Source: CAYOKT01 sp964404605 (lineage in GTDB: Bacteria > Electryoneota > Electryoneia > Electryoneales > Electryoneaceae). From it: DNA of 36,155 nt. How positions within the stretch are numbered: position 1 is the first letter of the stretch; every line of letters starts with the position of its first letter. The DNA is taken from assembly GCA_964404605.1 (NCBI GenBank), contig CAYOKT010000025.1, positions 1 to 36,155 on the forward strand, read 5' to 3'. Shown here piece by piece: positions 1 to 7,569 of the stretch. Under the pieces are notes generated by a model that was not told the origin of the DNA, did not search any database, and saw only the letters and a program-made list of their open reading frames with translations. Position numbers and translations under genes: made by a program.

Positions 1-35
1 TGCCGTGCCCCTGCGGCATGCTGAGGGCGGCCCAG

Positions 36-77
36 TCCCGAAGGGTGGCCCTGTCAGCTTCGATGACAGGGTTTGAA
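36..77 (+). repeat. REP-like palindromic element, copy 1
   Basis: The element begins TCCCGAAGGGTGGCCC and forms a perfect 8-bp stem: CCCTGTCA at 49-56 and TGACAGGG at 64-71, with a 7-nt loop. It ends in GGGTTT. It shares its frame with copy 2 at 222-261, but the stem sequence differs and pairing is kept by compensatory changes. Confidence 0.6.
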
Positions 78-207
78 AGGTTTCTATGGCGTTATAGGAT
101 AGAATAAAGGATATAGCGCGACAAAAAAGGCTATAAGCAAGATACTCTGCCGTCAAAGCCGGCAGGGCCCAGGACAGGCTACTTTCCACTCATTACGTGC
201 AGAAATG

Positions 208-228
208 TGTCACTCTGACCCGTCCCGA
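208..228 (+). repeat. 21-bp direct repeat, first copy
   Basis: TGTCACTCTGACCCGTCCCG plus a following A occurs here and again, identically, at 331-351. Each copy leads directly into a palindromic element. Confidence 0.75.
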
Positions 229-261
229 GGGGTGGCCCGGGACTTCAGTCCCGGGTTTCAT
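222..261 (+). repeat. REP-like palindromic element, copy 2
   Basis: TCCCGAGGGGTGGCCC leads into a perfect 9-bp inverted repeat: CCCGGGACT at 236-244 and AGTCCCGGG at 247-255. GGGTTTCAT follows. The right part, CAGTCCCGGGTTTCAT at 246-261, recurs in inverted orientation at 584-599. Confidence 0.65.
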
Positions 262-330
262 CTCTTTGATTCATAGGAAGTTGTCTGAGTGCCGCAGCCC
301 GAGAGCGCCCGCCCACTATGCGCAATACTA

Positions 331-363
331 TGTCACTCTGACCCGTCCCGAAGCGTCGGGACG
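331..363 (+). repeat. 21-bp direct repeat, second copy, with palindrome
   Basis: The 21-bp sequence at 331-351 is identical to 208-228. Its right part forms an 8-bp stem: CGTCCCGA at 344-351 and TCGGGACG at 356-363, with an AGCG loop. Confidence 0.7.
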
Positions 364-432
364 AGGGAAGAGTCTCGAAACGCCACGCTTCCGTTGGATG
401 CGAACCATTTCGTTATGAGATCCTTCACTGAC

Positions 433-554
433 GTTCAGGATGACAGTGGGAAGCGTTCAGGATGACGGTGGGAAGCGTTCAGGATGACAGTGGGAAGCGT
501 TCAGGATGACAGTGGGAAGCGTTCAGGATGACAGTGGGAAGCGTTCAGGATGAC
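433..554 (+). repeat. 22-bp tandem repeat array, about 5.5 copies
   Basis: Units begin GTTCAGGATGACAGTGGG and run at 433-454, 455-476, 477-498, 499-520 and 521-542. A 12-bp partial unit ends at 554. Copy 2 has one A-to-G change; the other full copies are identical. The units are contiguous without spacers, so this is a minisatellite-like array and not a CRISPR. Confidence 0.9.
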
Positions 555-583
555 CGTTTAGCGTTTCGTTTGACGCACGCCTT

Positions 584-655
584 ATGAAACCCGGGACTGC
601 CCGGCTTCGCCAAGGCTACGCCGCGGTGAAAAGTTCCGGGCCACCCGCCCGGGCT
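584..655 (-). repeat. REP-like palindromic element, inverted copy
   Basis: Read on the minus strand this has GGGTGGCCCGGAACTT, an insertion of about 30 nt, then AGTCCCGGGTTTCAT. Those are the two halves of the element at 222-261. ATGAAACCCGGGACTG at 584-599 is the exact reverse complement of 246-261. Confidence 0.65.
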
Positions 656-672
656 CGGGCTGCCCTGCCCGT

Positions 673-1782
673 TCAGAACAGGAACCGTCCCTGCGGATTC
701 TCGATCGCCTCGATGGCCTTCACATGGGCCCGGTGGATGGGGAAACTCTCCCGGTCGTCCCGGGAGACCCAGGAGAAGGGGAGAAACTCCGGGAAGGGCG
801 CGGGCAGGTCGCGGGTGGGGACGACCCGGTAGACCCGCAGGGTCAGGGTGAAGTGGGTGTAGGTGTGGGTGACGGTGCAGAGCTGCTCGCCGATCTCTCC
901 GCGCAGGCCGTACCGCTCGCGCAGCAGGTTGCGCAGGGCTTCCTCGTCTTTTTCCCCCTCCTCGATCAGGCCGCCGGGCAGCTCCCACAGGCGCGCGAGC
1001 ATCCCGTCATCCGGCCGCCGCGCGAGCAGCAGCATCCCCTCGCGTTCGATCCACGCCGCCACCGCGACACGGTGGGGCACCGGTTTTTTCGCCACCCGTT
1101 TCGGCAGCAGGGAGGTGCGCTTCTCGGCGAACGCGAGGCAATAGGAGCGCATCGGGCAGGCATCGCAGCGCGGATGCTTCGGCAGGCAGACGCGCGAGCC
1201 GAGTTCCATCAGCGCCTGGTTGTGGTCCCCCGGGGCTTCCGGGGTGAGCAGCGTCCCGGCCAGCTCCCAGAGCAGCTTGTCGCCCTCGCTGCTCCCGATG
1301 GGTTCATCCACCGAGAAGAGGCGCGCGAGGACCCGTTTCACATTCCCGTCGAGCACCGCCACGGGCTGGTCGAAGGCGATCGATGCGATGGCGGCGGCGG
1401 TGTAGCGTCCCACGCCGGGCAGTTTCTGCCACTCCTCGGCGGTTCGGGGCCACTGCACGCCCTCCCCGCCGGTCCGCTTTACGAGTGTCTGCGCCGCCTT
1501 GTGGAGGTTGAGCGCCCGGCGGTAGTACCCCAGCCCCGCCCAGATGACGAGCAGCGCCTGCTCGTCCGCCTCCGCGAGCGCCTCGACGGTGGGGAACATC
1601 GCGAAAAACCGCTCATAGTAAGGAATTACCGCCTCGACACGGGTCTGCTGCAACATGATTTCCGCGACCCAGATGCGGAAGGGATCGCGGGTTTTTCGCC
1701 ACGGCAGGTCCCGCGCGTTCGCCCGGAACCAGCCGAGGAGGCTCCGGCGAAGCTCCTTGATCTTTTCGAGATGTTCCTGCAT
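673..1782 (-). CDS. mutY: Adenine DNA glycosylase MutY
   Basis: Base-excision repair enzyme that removes adenine mispaired with 8-oxoguanine. The 369-aa protein starts at the ATG at 1782-1780; an upstream extension of 30 codons is open but does not look like MutY. Visible features are the glycosylase core with AEIMLQQTRVE (catalytic Glu41), the helix-hairpin-helix LPGVGRYTAAA (about 121-131) and LDGNVKRV with catalytic Asp145. The iron-sulfur ligands follow as Cys199-x6-Cys206-x2-Cys209-x5-Cys215. A C-terminal NUDIX-like domain (about 235-369) has GGLIEEGEKDEEA and THTYTHF, matching the 8-oxoG recognition domain. Length is close to the usual 350 aa. It is divergent from the transporter gene that follows and is the only minus-strand gene in the window. 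Confidence 0.97.
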   Translation of the reverse strand: MQEHLEKIKELRRSLLGWFRANARDLPWRKTRDPFRIWVAEIMLQQTRVEAVIPYYERFFAMFPTVEALAEADEQALLVIWAGLGYYRRALNLHKAAQTLVKRTGGEGVQWPRTAEEWQKLPGVGRYTAAAIASIAFDQPVAVLDGNVKRVLARLFSVDEPIGSSEGDKLLWELAGTLLTPEAPGDHNQALMELGSRVCLPKHPRCDACPMRSYCLAFAEKRTSLLPKRVAKKPVPHRVAVAAWIEREGMLLLARRPDDGMLARLWELPGGLIEEGEKDEEALRNLLRERYGLRGEIGEQLCTVTHTYTHFTLTLRVYRVVPTRDLPAPFPEFLPFSWVSRDDRESFPIHRAHVKAIEAIENPQGRFLF

Positions 1783-1973
1783 GACGACCCATGTTTGAAG
1801 CAAACTGAAATGTAGCGCATTCGCGGCGGCCCGAGGAGAGCGAGGACACACTTTCAACGCCGTCTGCGGCACATTTGGAGCCGCCCGGGGCGGCGGGCGG
1901 GCATGGTACCGGATGGGCGCCGCGCGGTGCTCCGGGGCACGCGGAGGGGGATTCGTCCACCTTCTTCGGGCCC

Positions 1974-2001
1974 TTGATTCGGTGCGGCGCGGGCCTATAT
2001 T
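1974..2001 (+). promoter_or_regulatory. Candidate sigma-70 promoter for the peptide transporter
   Basis: TTGATT (1974-1979), a 16-bp spacer, then TATATT (1996-2001). It lies in the intergenic region divergent from mutY, 65 bp before the chosen start at 2067. The -10 is identical to the one at 7333-7338. Confidence 0.5.
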
Positions 2002-2066
2002 GGGAGCCGATTCGCGTCGCAGATTCAGCCCGTCCCGGCCGTCCGGGAGGATCGACTGGAGGAACC

Positions 2067-3989
2067 ATGGCCGTCGCTGCAGCCGCGGTGGGAGGCAAAC
2101 GCAGCCACCCGAAGGGTCTCCCGGTACTCTTTCTCACCGAGATGTGGGAACGCTTCAGCTTCTACACCATGCTCGCCATCTTCGCGCTCTACATGATCAC
2201 TCCGAAGGAGGATGGCGGGCTCCAACTGGGCACCTTCTGGACCACCCAGATCTACGGCCTCTACATCGGCCTGGTCTATTTCTCCCCCTTGGTCGGCGGC
2301 TTCCTCGCGGACCGTTTTCTCGGGATCAAGCGGTCGGTGGTCATCGGCGGATTCGTGATGATGCTCGGTCACTTCCTGCTGGCCTTCCGCCCGCTGCCGT
2401 TTTTCTTCAGCGCGCTCGTCTGCCTGATCATCGGGAACGGCCTCTTCAAGCCGAACATCTCGACGATGCTCGGTCACCTCTACCGGGAAGTGCCCGAGCG
2501 GCGGGATGACGGCTACAACATCTTCTACATGGGCATCAACCTCGGCGCGTTTTTCTCGCCCCTCGTCGCGAGCACGCTGCGCGCGCTGGATCCCATCCAC
2601 GGCTGGCATTATGCCTTCGCGGCCGCCGGTTTCGGGATGATCTTCTCCGTGATCATCTTTCTCAGCCTCCAGCGTTTCGTGAAAGCGGGAGACATTCCGC
2701 CCCAATCCCGCAGGAAGCCGGAAGATACCGCGGCCTATCCGGTCGAGGCGATCGACCCGGGCAAGGCGCGCCGGCGCACCGGGGCGCTGCTGATCATCTT
2801 CCTCGTCGTCATCTTCTTCTGGATGGCGTTCAACCAGCAGGGGCTGACGCTGACCTTCTGGGCGAACAGGGTCACCCGCACCACGCTGCTGCCCGAGACC
2901 TTCCAGTCGGTCAACCCGGCGTTCATTCTGCTCCTCACCTTCCCGCTGCTCACCTTCTGGAGTTTCCTCCGGGCGCGGGGCAAGGAGCCCTCCACCGCGG
3001 CGAAGATCGGCATCGGGATGCTGCTCACCGCCGCCGCGTTCACCATCATGGGCGTCGGCAGCCTCGTCGGCGGCGACAGCGGCAAGATGAACGTCGGCTG
3101 GCTGCTGGCGACCTACGGGACCATCACCATCGGCGAGCTGTGCCTGTCACCGATGGGACTCTCCCTCGTCTCGAAGCTCGCCCCGCCCGGACGGGTGGGG
3201 ACGATGATGGGCGCCTGGTTCGCCTTCACCGCCGCCGGCGGCTACCTCGCCGGACTGGTCGGGGGGCTGTGGAACATCCTCGACCACAGCGCCTTCTTCT
3301 TCCTCCTCGTCGGCACCTCCCTGCTCGCCGCGCTGGGTCTCTTCCTCCTGCTCAAGAAGCTGGACCCGGTGATTCACGAGGCGGAGCAGGAAGCGGAAAG
3401 GGGGCATCCCGCCGGGGCGGCGGAGGCCGCAAAGGCCGGTCCCACCACGCGCCAGTTGCTGACCACCGGGGCGATTCTCTTCCTCGCGGCGGGATTCATC
3501 AGCATCTATGTCACCCTGAGCAAACAGGACCGCATCGCCGAGGTGGTGGATGCCAACGAGGTGCGTCTGCGCCGGGGGCGGACGGTCCACCTGATCGGAC
3601 TGGCGCCGTGGCCGAAGGAGGCGCTTCCGGACAGCCTCGCCGCGGCGAGCCCCGGGGACACCACGGCCGCCGCCGCAGTCCCCCGCGACCTGCTTGCGGA
3701 GGCGGAAGCGCTCGAGGACCATTCTCCCGTCCGGCTGGAATACCTGCCCGGGTTTCCGCAGGACAGCATCTCCGTGGATCTCTTCGCCTACCTGCGCCTG
3801 AAGGATGGAACCGATCTCAACGCCGAGCTGATCCGCCGGGGTCTGGCCGCAGTGGACCCGGAACACGTCCACCCCCGGCGGGCGGACTACCTCGCCCTCG
3901 AGCGGAGCGCCCGGGAGGAGGGGAGGGGACTGTGGAGAACCGCGCCGCCGTCCGAGTCGGGTCCGGCCGCGGACCGAGTGGAGGAGTGA
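2067..3989 (+). CDS. POT/PTR2 peptide:H+ symporter with C-terminal SNase-like domain
   Basis: The first ~470 residues form a proton-coupled oligopeptide transporter of the inner membrane. The PTR motif EMWERFSFY (residues 25-33), GGFLADRFLGIKRS, FKPNIS and FYMGINLGAFFSP (about 153) are all visible, with about 14 membrane segments. I start at the ATG at 2067 because GGAGG lies just upstream; the 64 upstream in-frame codons do not look coding. After a cytoplasmic linker an extra hydrophobic segment (about 470-488) precedes a 135-residue domain at about 491-625. Its end, DGTDLNAELIRRGLA followed by EREEGRGLW-like SAREEGRGLW, matches the staphylococcal nuclease fold. The family's catalytic Arg/Asp/Glu positions appear replaced (VHLIGLAPWP where VRLIGIDTPE is usual), so this domain is probably not a nuclease. 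By topology it would face the periplasm. Total 640 aa, against about 450-500 for the family. Confidence 0.9.
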   Translation: MAVAAAAVGGKRSHPKGLPVLFLTEMWERFSFYTMLAIFALYMITPKEDGGLQLGTFWTTQIYGLYIGLVYFSPLVGGFLADRFLGIKRSVVIGGFVMMLGHFLLAFRPLPFFFSALVCLIIGNGLFKPNISTMLGHLYREVPERRDDGYNIFYMGINLGAFFSPLVASTLRALDPIHGWHYAFAAAGFGMIFSVIIFLSLQRFVKAGDIPPQSRRKPEDTAAYPVEAIDPGKARRRTGALLIIFLVVIFFWMAFNQQGLTLTFWANRVTRTTLLPETFQSVNPAFILLLTFPLLTFWSFLRARGKEPSTAAKIGIGMLLTAAAFTIMGVGSLVGGDSGKMNVGWLLATYGTITIGELCLSPMGLSLVSKLAPPGRVGTMMGAWFAFTAAGGYLAGLVGGLWNILDHSAFFFLLVGTSLLAALGLFLLLKKLDPVIHEAEQEAERGHPAGAAEAAKAGPTTRQLLTTGAILFLAAGFISIYVTLSKQDRIAEVVDANEVRLRRGRTVHLIGLAPWPKEALPDSLAAASPGDTTAAAAVPRDLLAEAEALEDHSPVRLEYLPGFPQDSISVDLFAYLRLKDGTDLNAELIRRGLAAVDPEHVHPRRADYLALERSAREEGRGLWRTAPPSESGPAADRVEE

Positions 3990-3998
3990 GAGCGGCGC

Positions 3999-4916
3999 AT
4001 GGGTTCTTTCCGGTCGGCATGTCCGGTCCGATGGCGGCCGCGCCGTGCGGTGTTCGCGGCGGCCCTGCCGGTTGTTCTCGCGCTCCTGTCCCCCCGGCCC
4101 GCCGCCGGCGCGGTTGATATCCTCTACACCGCGCACACGGACGGCCGTCTCGAGAACTGCCGTTGCCCCAATGACCCGTTGGGCGGCCTCGAGAAGCGGC
4201 TGCCGGAGGTCGAACGAAGGCGTGCGCTCGGTCCGCTGCTGCTGATCGACGGCGGCGACTTCTCCCCGAACACCCTCGACTCCCTCGGCACGGCGGCGAT
4301 GATCGAGGCGATGGCGCTGTTCCCCTATGACGCCGTCGCCCTCGGGGTGCAGGAACTCCTCCAGGGGCGCGACCTGGTCCGCGCCGCCGCGAAACGCCTG
4401 CCCCTGGTGACGACCAACCTTTCGTTCACCGGGGGCGGACAAATCGGCGCGAGGGTGCGGCTGGTCGAGCGCGGGGGGGAGCGATATGCCGTGGCGGCCG
4501 TGATCCAGCCGGCCCTCATCGCGGAATCGCTGCCGAATCAACCTGGTTGGCTGGCGATAAGCGACCCGGATTCCGCCCTGCGAAGCGCGCTCGCCGAAGT
4601 TCCCCCCGGCGTGAAGGTGATCGTCATCGCCCAGGCGGAGCGGCGGTGGCTGCGGGAACATGTGGGCGGCTGGAGCCGGGCGGATCTCGTCGTTTCGGCT
4701 CATCAAGGCGAGCGGATCGACGGGATCGAGCACCTGAGCGGGACGCCGGTGGTCGCGCCGGGACGGTTTGGACGATACTTCGGCGTGGCGCGCATCCACG
4801 GCGGCCGCGCGAGGGCGGAGCTGGTCCCCGTGCGCCAGCAGATGCCCGATTCCCCGGAGATCCTCGACCTGGTCCTCCGTCTGCGGGCGAAGCGGAAACG
4901 GCTCCGCGCTCCCTGA
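3999..4916 (+). CDS. UshA-like 5'-nucleotidase-family protein with Cys-x-Cys motif
   Basis: A 305-aa exported protein. The N-terminus is basic, then hydrophobic, with a likely signal-peptide cleavage after PAAGA (about residue 38). The mature part starts like UshA-family metallophosphoesterases: ILYTAHTDGRLENCRCP, then GGLEKR, then LLLIDGGDF, and VALGVQE where the family has GNHE. The aspartate of GGD is kept. The early D-x-H metal ligands and the Asn-His of GNHE are missing, so ordinary phosphatase activity is doubtful. The Cys-x-Cys-Pro followed by GGL resembles UshA-like (seleno)proteins, which points to a redox or metal role; I cannot assign a substrate. The start is 9 nt after the transporter stop, with GAGGAG upstream, so the two are probably co-transcribed. 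Confidence 0.75.
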   Translation: MGSFRSACPVRWRPRRAVFAAALPVVLALLSPRPAAGAVDILYTAHTDGRLENCRCPNDPLGGLEKRLPEVERRRALGPLLLIDGGDFSPNTLDSLGTAAMIEAMALFPYDAVALGVQELLQGRDLVRAAAKRLPLVTTNLSFTGGGQIGARVRLVERGGERYAVAAVIQPALIAESLPNQPGWLAISDPDSALRSALAEVPPGVKVIVIAQAERRWLREHVGGWSRADLVVSAHQGERIDGIEHLSGTPVVAPGRFGRYFGVARIHGGRARAELVPVRQQMPDSPEILDLVLRLRAKRKRLRAP

Positions 4917-4985
4917 CCGCCGCGCTGTGCGTTGCCCCGGGCCGCTACACCTTGGCGGTACCTCCGGGCGAAGCGCCTGCACGGT

Positions 4986-5013
4986 TTGCTTCCTGCCGTA
5001 AAGAGGCTGTACT
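4986..5013 (+). promoter_or_regulatory. Possible promoter upstream of the antiporter gene
   Basis: TTGCTT (4986-4991), 16-bp spacer, TGTACT (5008-5013), 60 bp before the start at 5074. Weak match, found by eye in a 157-bp intergenic. Confidence 0.3.
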
Positions 5014-5073
5014 TTTGCCAACCATCTTCCCGCGCAGACACTGCGGGAAACCGCTTCAACCAGGGAGACCTCG

Positions 5074-6708
5074 ATGCTGAAATCCCGCATCTTCTCCATC
5101 ATCGTTCCGCTCCTCGCCGTTCTCCTGTTCCTGGGAGTGTCGCAGGCTGTTATCGCCGGGCAGGAACAGGGCCGGGGGTCCGGTGATCCGCAGCAGGAAG
5201 CCGTCGGCACCGCAGATGACATCCAGGGCGGACAGCACGCCGCCGCCGTCCCCGCCGCGGAAGCGGAGACCGCCCCGGGCGAAAGCGAGTCCGTCGGCAC
5301 GGGTCATGGGGGTCAGGCGGCAGTGACCGGCGTGGAGCACGAGGGCTTGGGAACCCGCCTGCCCCTGTGGAGCGGGCTCCCCTTCGTCGGCATTCTCCTC
5401 TCCATCGCCCTCTTTCCCCTCTTCGCCCCGCGTTTCTGGCATCACCATTTCCCCAAGGTGTCCGCCTTCTGGGCGCTGGCGCTGGCGGTTCCCTTCATCA
5501 TCGCGTACAAGGGGGAGGGGGTGCAGGAGATCCTGCACATCTACATCACGGATTATATCCCCTTCATCGTCCTGTTGTGGGGGTTGTTCGCGGCCTCCGG
5601 CGGGATTCTTCTCAGCGGCACCCTGGTCGGCACCCCCGCGGTGAACCTGCTTCTCCTGGTCATCGGGACGATTCTCGCCTCGTGGATGGGGACCACCGGC
5701 GCCTCGATGGTGCTCATCCGGCCGGTTCTGCGCGCCAACCGCTTCCGGAAGAACAAGATGCACGTGGTCATCTTCTTCATCTTCCTCGTCAGCAACATCG
5801 GGGGTTCGCTGACACCGCTGGGGGACCCCCCCCTGTTCCTCGGCTTCCTCCACGGAGTGCCGTTCTTCTGGACGTTCAATATCTTCAGTGAATTCCTGCT
5901 GGTGGCCTTGATCCTGCTGGGTTCGTTCTTCCTCATCGATACGGCGATGTACCGGCGGGAGCGGACCGAGGTGGAAGCGCGGTTCTCCGAGGCGGAGCAC
6001 GTTCCGTTGCGCCTGCAGGGACTGCACAACCTGTTCTTCCTCGCGGGCATCATGGGCGCCGTGCTGTTCAGCGGGATGGTCAAGCTGGGGGAGGTGAACC
6101 TTTTCGGCGTGCATACCCCGATCCAGAACCTGATCCGCGAGGCGACCATTCTCTTGATGATCTACCTGTCGATGAAGACGACGAGCAAACAGATTCGCCG
6201 CGACAACGAGTTCACCTGGTTCCCCATCAAGGAGGTGGCTTACCTTTTCGCCGGGATTTTCATGACCATCGTCCCGGCCCTGGCGATGCTGCGGGCGGGA
6301 GGCGAGGGCGCCCTGGCGGGCATCGTGGAGTGGACCCGCGAGCCGGCGCAGTTCTTCTGGATCACCGGGTCGCTGTCCAGTTTCCTCGATAATGCGCCGA
6401 CCTACCTGACCTTCTACAATCTCGCCCAGGGGCGCCTCGGGTTGACCGACACGATCGTGCACCAGATGCTCACCGGCAACGTGCTGCATGGCAGCGAGGC
6501 GGTGTTCATCCCGATCCTGAAGGCGATCTCCACCGGGGCGGTGTTCTTCGGGGCGATGACCTACATCGGGAACGCGCCCAACTTCATGGTGCGCAGCATC
6601 GCCGAGGAGAACCGGGTGAAGATGCCGAGCTTCTTCGGGTACATGCTCTGGTCCATCGGCATTCTCGTTCCGGTGTTCATCATTGTGACGTTCGTTTTCT
6701 TCCTGTGA
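5074..6708 (+). CDS. NhaD/UIT6-like sodium:proton antiporter (ion transporter superfamily)
   Basis: A 544-aa inner-membrane transporter. Residues 1-28 form a hydrophobic leader ending near VIAGQ. A low-complexity Gly/Ala/Glu/Gln stretch follows to about residue 90; the homologues I know lack this extension. The transporter core then begins (PFVGILLSIALFPLF) with about 11-12 hydrophobic segments. Conserved-looking elements are FWHHHFPKV, SNIGGSLTPLGDPPLFLGF, and FLDNAPTYLTF near residue 440; the second has the Gly-Asp-Pro-Pro loop typical of this superfamily. The family is usually annotated as sodium:proton antiporter or citrate-transporter-like. The sequence does not fix the true ion. It stands alone behind a 157-bp gap. 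Confidence 0.85.
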   Translation: MLKSRIFSIIVPLLAVLLFLGVSQAVIAGQEQGRGSGDPQQEAVGTADDIQGGQHAAAVPAAEAETAPGESESVGTGHGGQAAVTGVEHEGLGTRLPLWSGLPFVGILLSIALFPLFAPRFWHHHFPKVSAFWALALAVPFIIAYKGEGVQEILHIYITDYIPFIVLLWGLFAASGGILLSGTLVGTPAVNLLLLVIGTILASWMGTTGASMVLIRPVLRANRFRKNKMHVVIFFIFLVSNIGGSLTPLGDPPLFLGFLHGVPFFWTFNIFSEFLLVALILLGSFFLIDTAMYRRERTEVEARFSEAEHVPLRLQGLHNLFFLAGIMGAVLFSGMVKLGEVNLFGVHTPIQNLIREATILLMIYLSMKTTSKQIRRDNEFTWFPIKEVAYLFAGIFMTIVPALAMLRAGGEGALAGIVEWTREPAQFFWITGSLSSFLDNAPTYLTFYNLAQGRLGLTDTIVHQMLTGNVLHGSEAVFIPILKAISTGAVFFGAMTYIGNAPNFMVRSIAEENRVKMPSFFGYMLWSIGILVPVFIIVTFVFFL

Positions 6709-6812
6709 GCGGAGAAAGGGTTGCAGGGCCGCGGTTGTGAAGCGGGCACCGACGGGAGGGAGTTTCGGGCTATGGTCCCGCTCCGCGGCCGGGCTCAGGA
6801 AAGGATGACGGG

Positions 6813-7259
6813 ATGATCAAGCATATTCTGTTTCCCACGGACACATCACGGATGTCGGTGGCGGGCTTTCCCCTCGCGGTGAACCTGGCCAGGAGGTATG
6901 GCGCCAGGATCACCGTGCTGAATGTGCACCAGGAGTTCATGAGCAAGGAGGAGATGCTCACCCTGCGCGTCAGCCCGTCCCACTTCGAGGAGATCATGCG
7001 GGAAAAGGCGCTCGCGAGCCGCGTGGAAATCGACAAGATGATCGCCGCCGAGGAGGCCGGGGATCTCTGCACGGTCATCCTGCGCGAGGGCCATCCGCGC
7101 AAGAAAATCATCGAGGTGGCCGCGGAGCTGGAGGCGGATATGATCGTCATGACGTCCAACGGCCGCTCGAACCTGAGCGAGGAGATCCTCGGCTCCACCG
7201 CGGAGTATGTCATCCGTCACTCTCCGATTCCCGTGCTGGTGGTCAAGGTGAGGAAGTAA
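6813..7259 (+). CDS. Universal stress protein, UspA family
   Basis: A 148-aa single-domain cytoplasmic protein of normal length for the family. It opens with MIKHILFPTDTS and has the buried strand ITVLNVH. It ends with the nucleotide-binding segment VMTSNGRSNLSEEILGS followed by AEYVIRHSPIPVLVV. The usual ATP motif is G-x2-G-x9-G-S/T. The second glycine is an asparagine here (GRSN), so ATP binding may be altered. AGGAAAGG lies upstream of the ATG. A hairpin terminator follows directly. Confidence 0.93.
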   Translation: MIKHILFPTDTSRMSVAGFPLAVNLARRYGARITVLNVHQEFMSKEEMLTLRVSPSHFEEIMREKALASRVEIDKMIAAEEAGDLCTVILREGHPRKKIIEVAAELEADMIVMTSNGRSNLSEEILGSTAEYVIRHSPIPVLVVKVRK

Positions 7260-7284
7260 CGGGCTTCGATCGGGCATGGCGAAT

Positions 7285-7310
7285 CGGGAGCGACCTCTCC
7301 CGTTTATTGT
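7285..7310 (+). terminator. Terminator after the universal stress gene
   Basis: CGGGAG (7285-7290), a 6-nt loop, CTCCCG (7297-7302), then TTTATTGT. It starts 25 bp after the stop at 7259. Its T-rich tail runs into the next promoter. Confidence 0.6.
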
Positions 7311-7338
7311 TGACTCACCTGAACCGTTCCTCTATATT
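7310..7338 (+). promoter_or_regulatory. Strong sigma-70 promoter for the tRNA cluster
   Basis: TTGACT (7310-7315), exactly 17 bp, then TATATT (7333-7338). Transcription would start near 7345, about 125 nt before tRNA-Ala. This is the best housekeeping promoter in the window. Confidence 0.7.
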
Positions 7339-7468
7339 CAGGCTCGCTTTCCGGGCGGGGGGAATTGCGTCTTTTTTCCTTGCCGGAAGGGCGGAGTTCA
7401 GGCGTAACGGCCCGGGGGATGGAGAGCCGGCGCGGCCTCCGCTTCCCGTCCATTCCGAAAGCATGATC

Positions 7469-7541
7469 GGGGCCTTAGCTCAGCTGGGAGAGCGCCTGAA
7501 TGGCATTCAGGAGGTCAGCGGTTCGATCCCGCTAGGCTCCA
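7469..7541 (+). tRNA. tRNA-Ala(GGC)
   Basis: Complete cloverleaf. Acceptor GGGGCCT pairs with AGGCTCC and includes the G3-U70 wobble that identifies alanine tRNAs. The anticodon stem CCTGA/TCAGG encloses a loop with GGC, which reads GCC. The T-arm contains GGTTCGATCCC. The discriminator is A and no CCA is encoded. Confidence 0.97.
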
Positions 7542-7569
7542 CGCGGACCGCCGCGGATCGGGGGCGGCG

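Larger units (their letters stand above)
1..672. repeat. Gene-free, repeat-dense region
   Basis: I see no convincing protein gene here. The short open frames consist of repeat sequence. The region holds several copies of a palindromic element built as TCCCGa-GGGTGGCCC, a variable hairpin, then GGGTTT. It also has a 21-bp direct repeat and a 22-bp tandem array. The stretch at about 75-165 is clearly more AT-rich than the rest of the window. This looks like a cluster of short interspersed repeats downstream of the convergent mutY gene. Confidence 0.7.

Noticed and set aside
197..418. 73-codon open frame with EGWPGTSVPGF
   Set aside because: The peptide is translated repeat sequence; the same words appear from other repeat copies in the region.
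433..554. CRISPR array
   Set aside because: The 22-bp units abut directly with no spacers, and no cas gene is near.
1875..2066. 64-codon N-terminal extension of the peptide transporter
   Set aside because: It covers the likely promoter (1974-2001), has no homology to the family, and the ATG at 2067 has a clear ribosome site and a family-like N-terminus.
4137..4200. Selenocysteine in the UshA-like protein
   Set aside because: Both positions of the Cys-x-Cys motif are TGC codons and no in-frame TGA occurs there.
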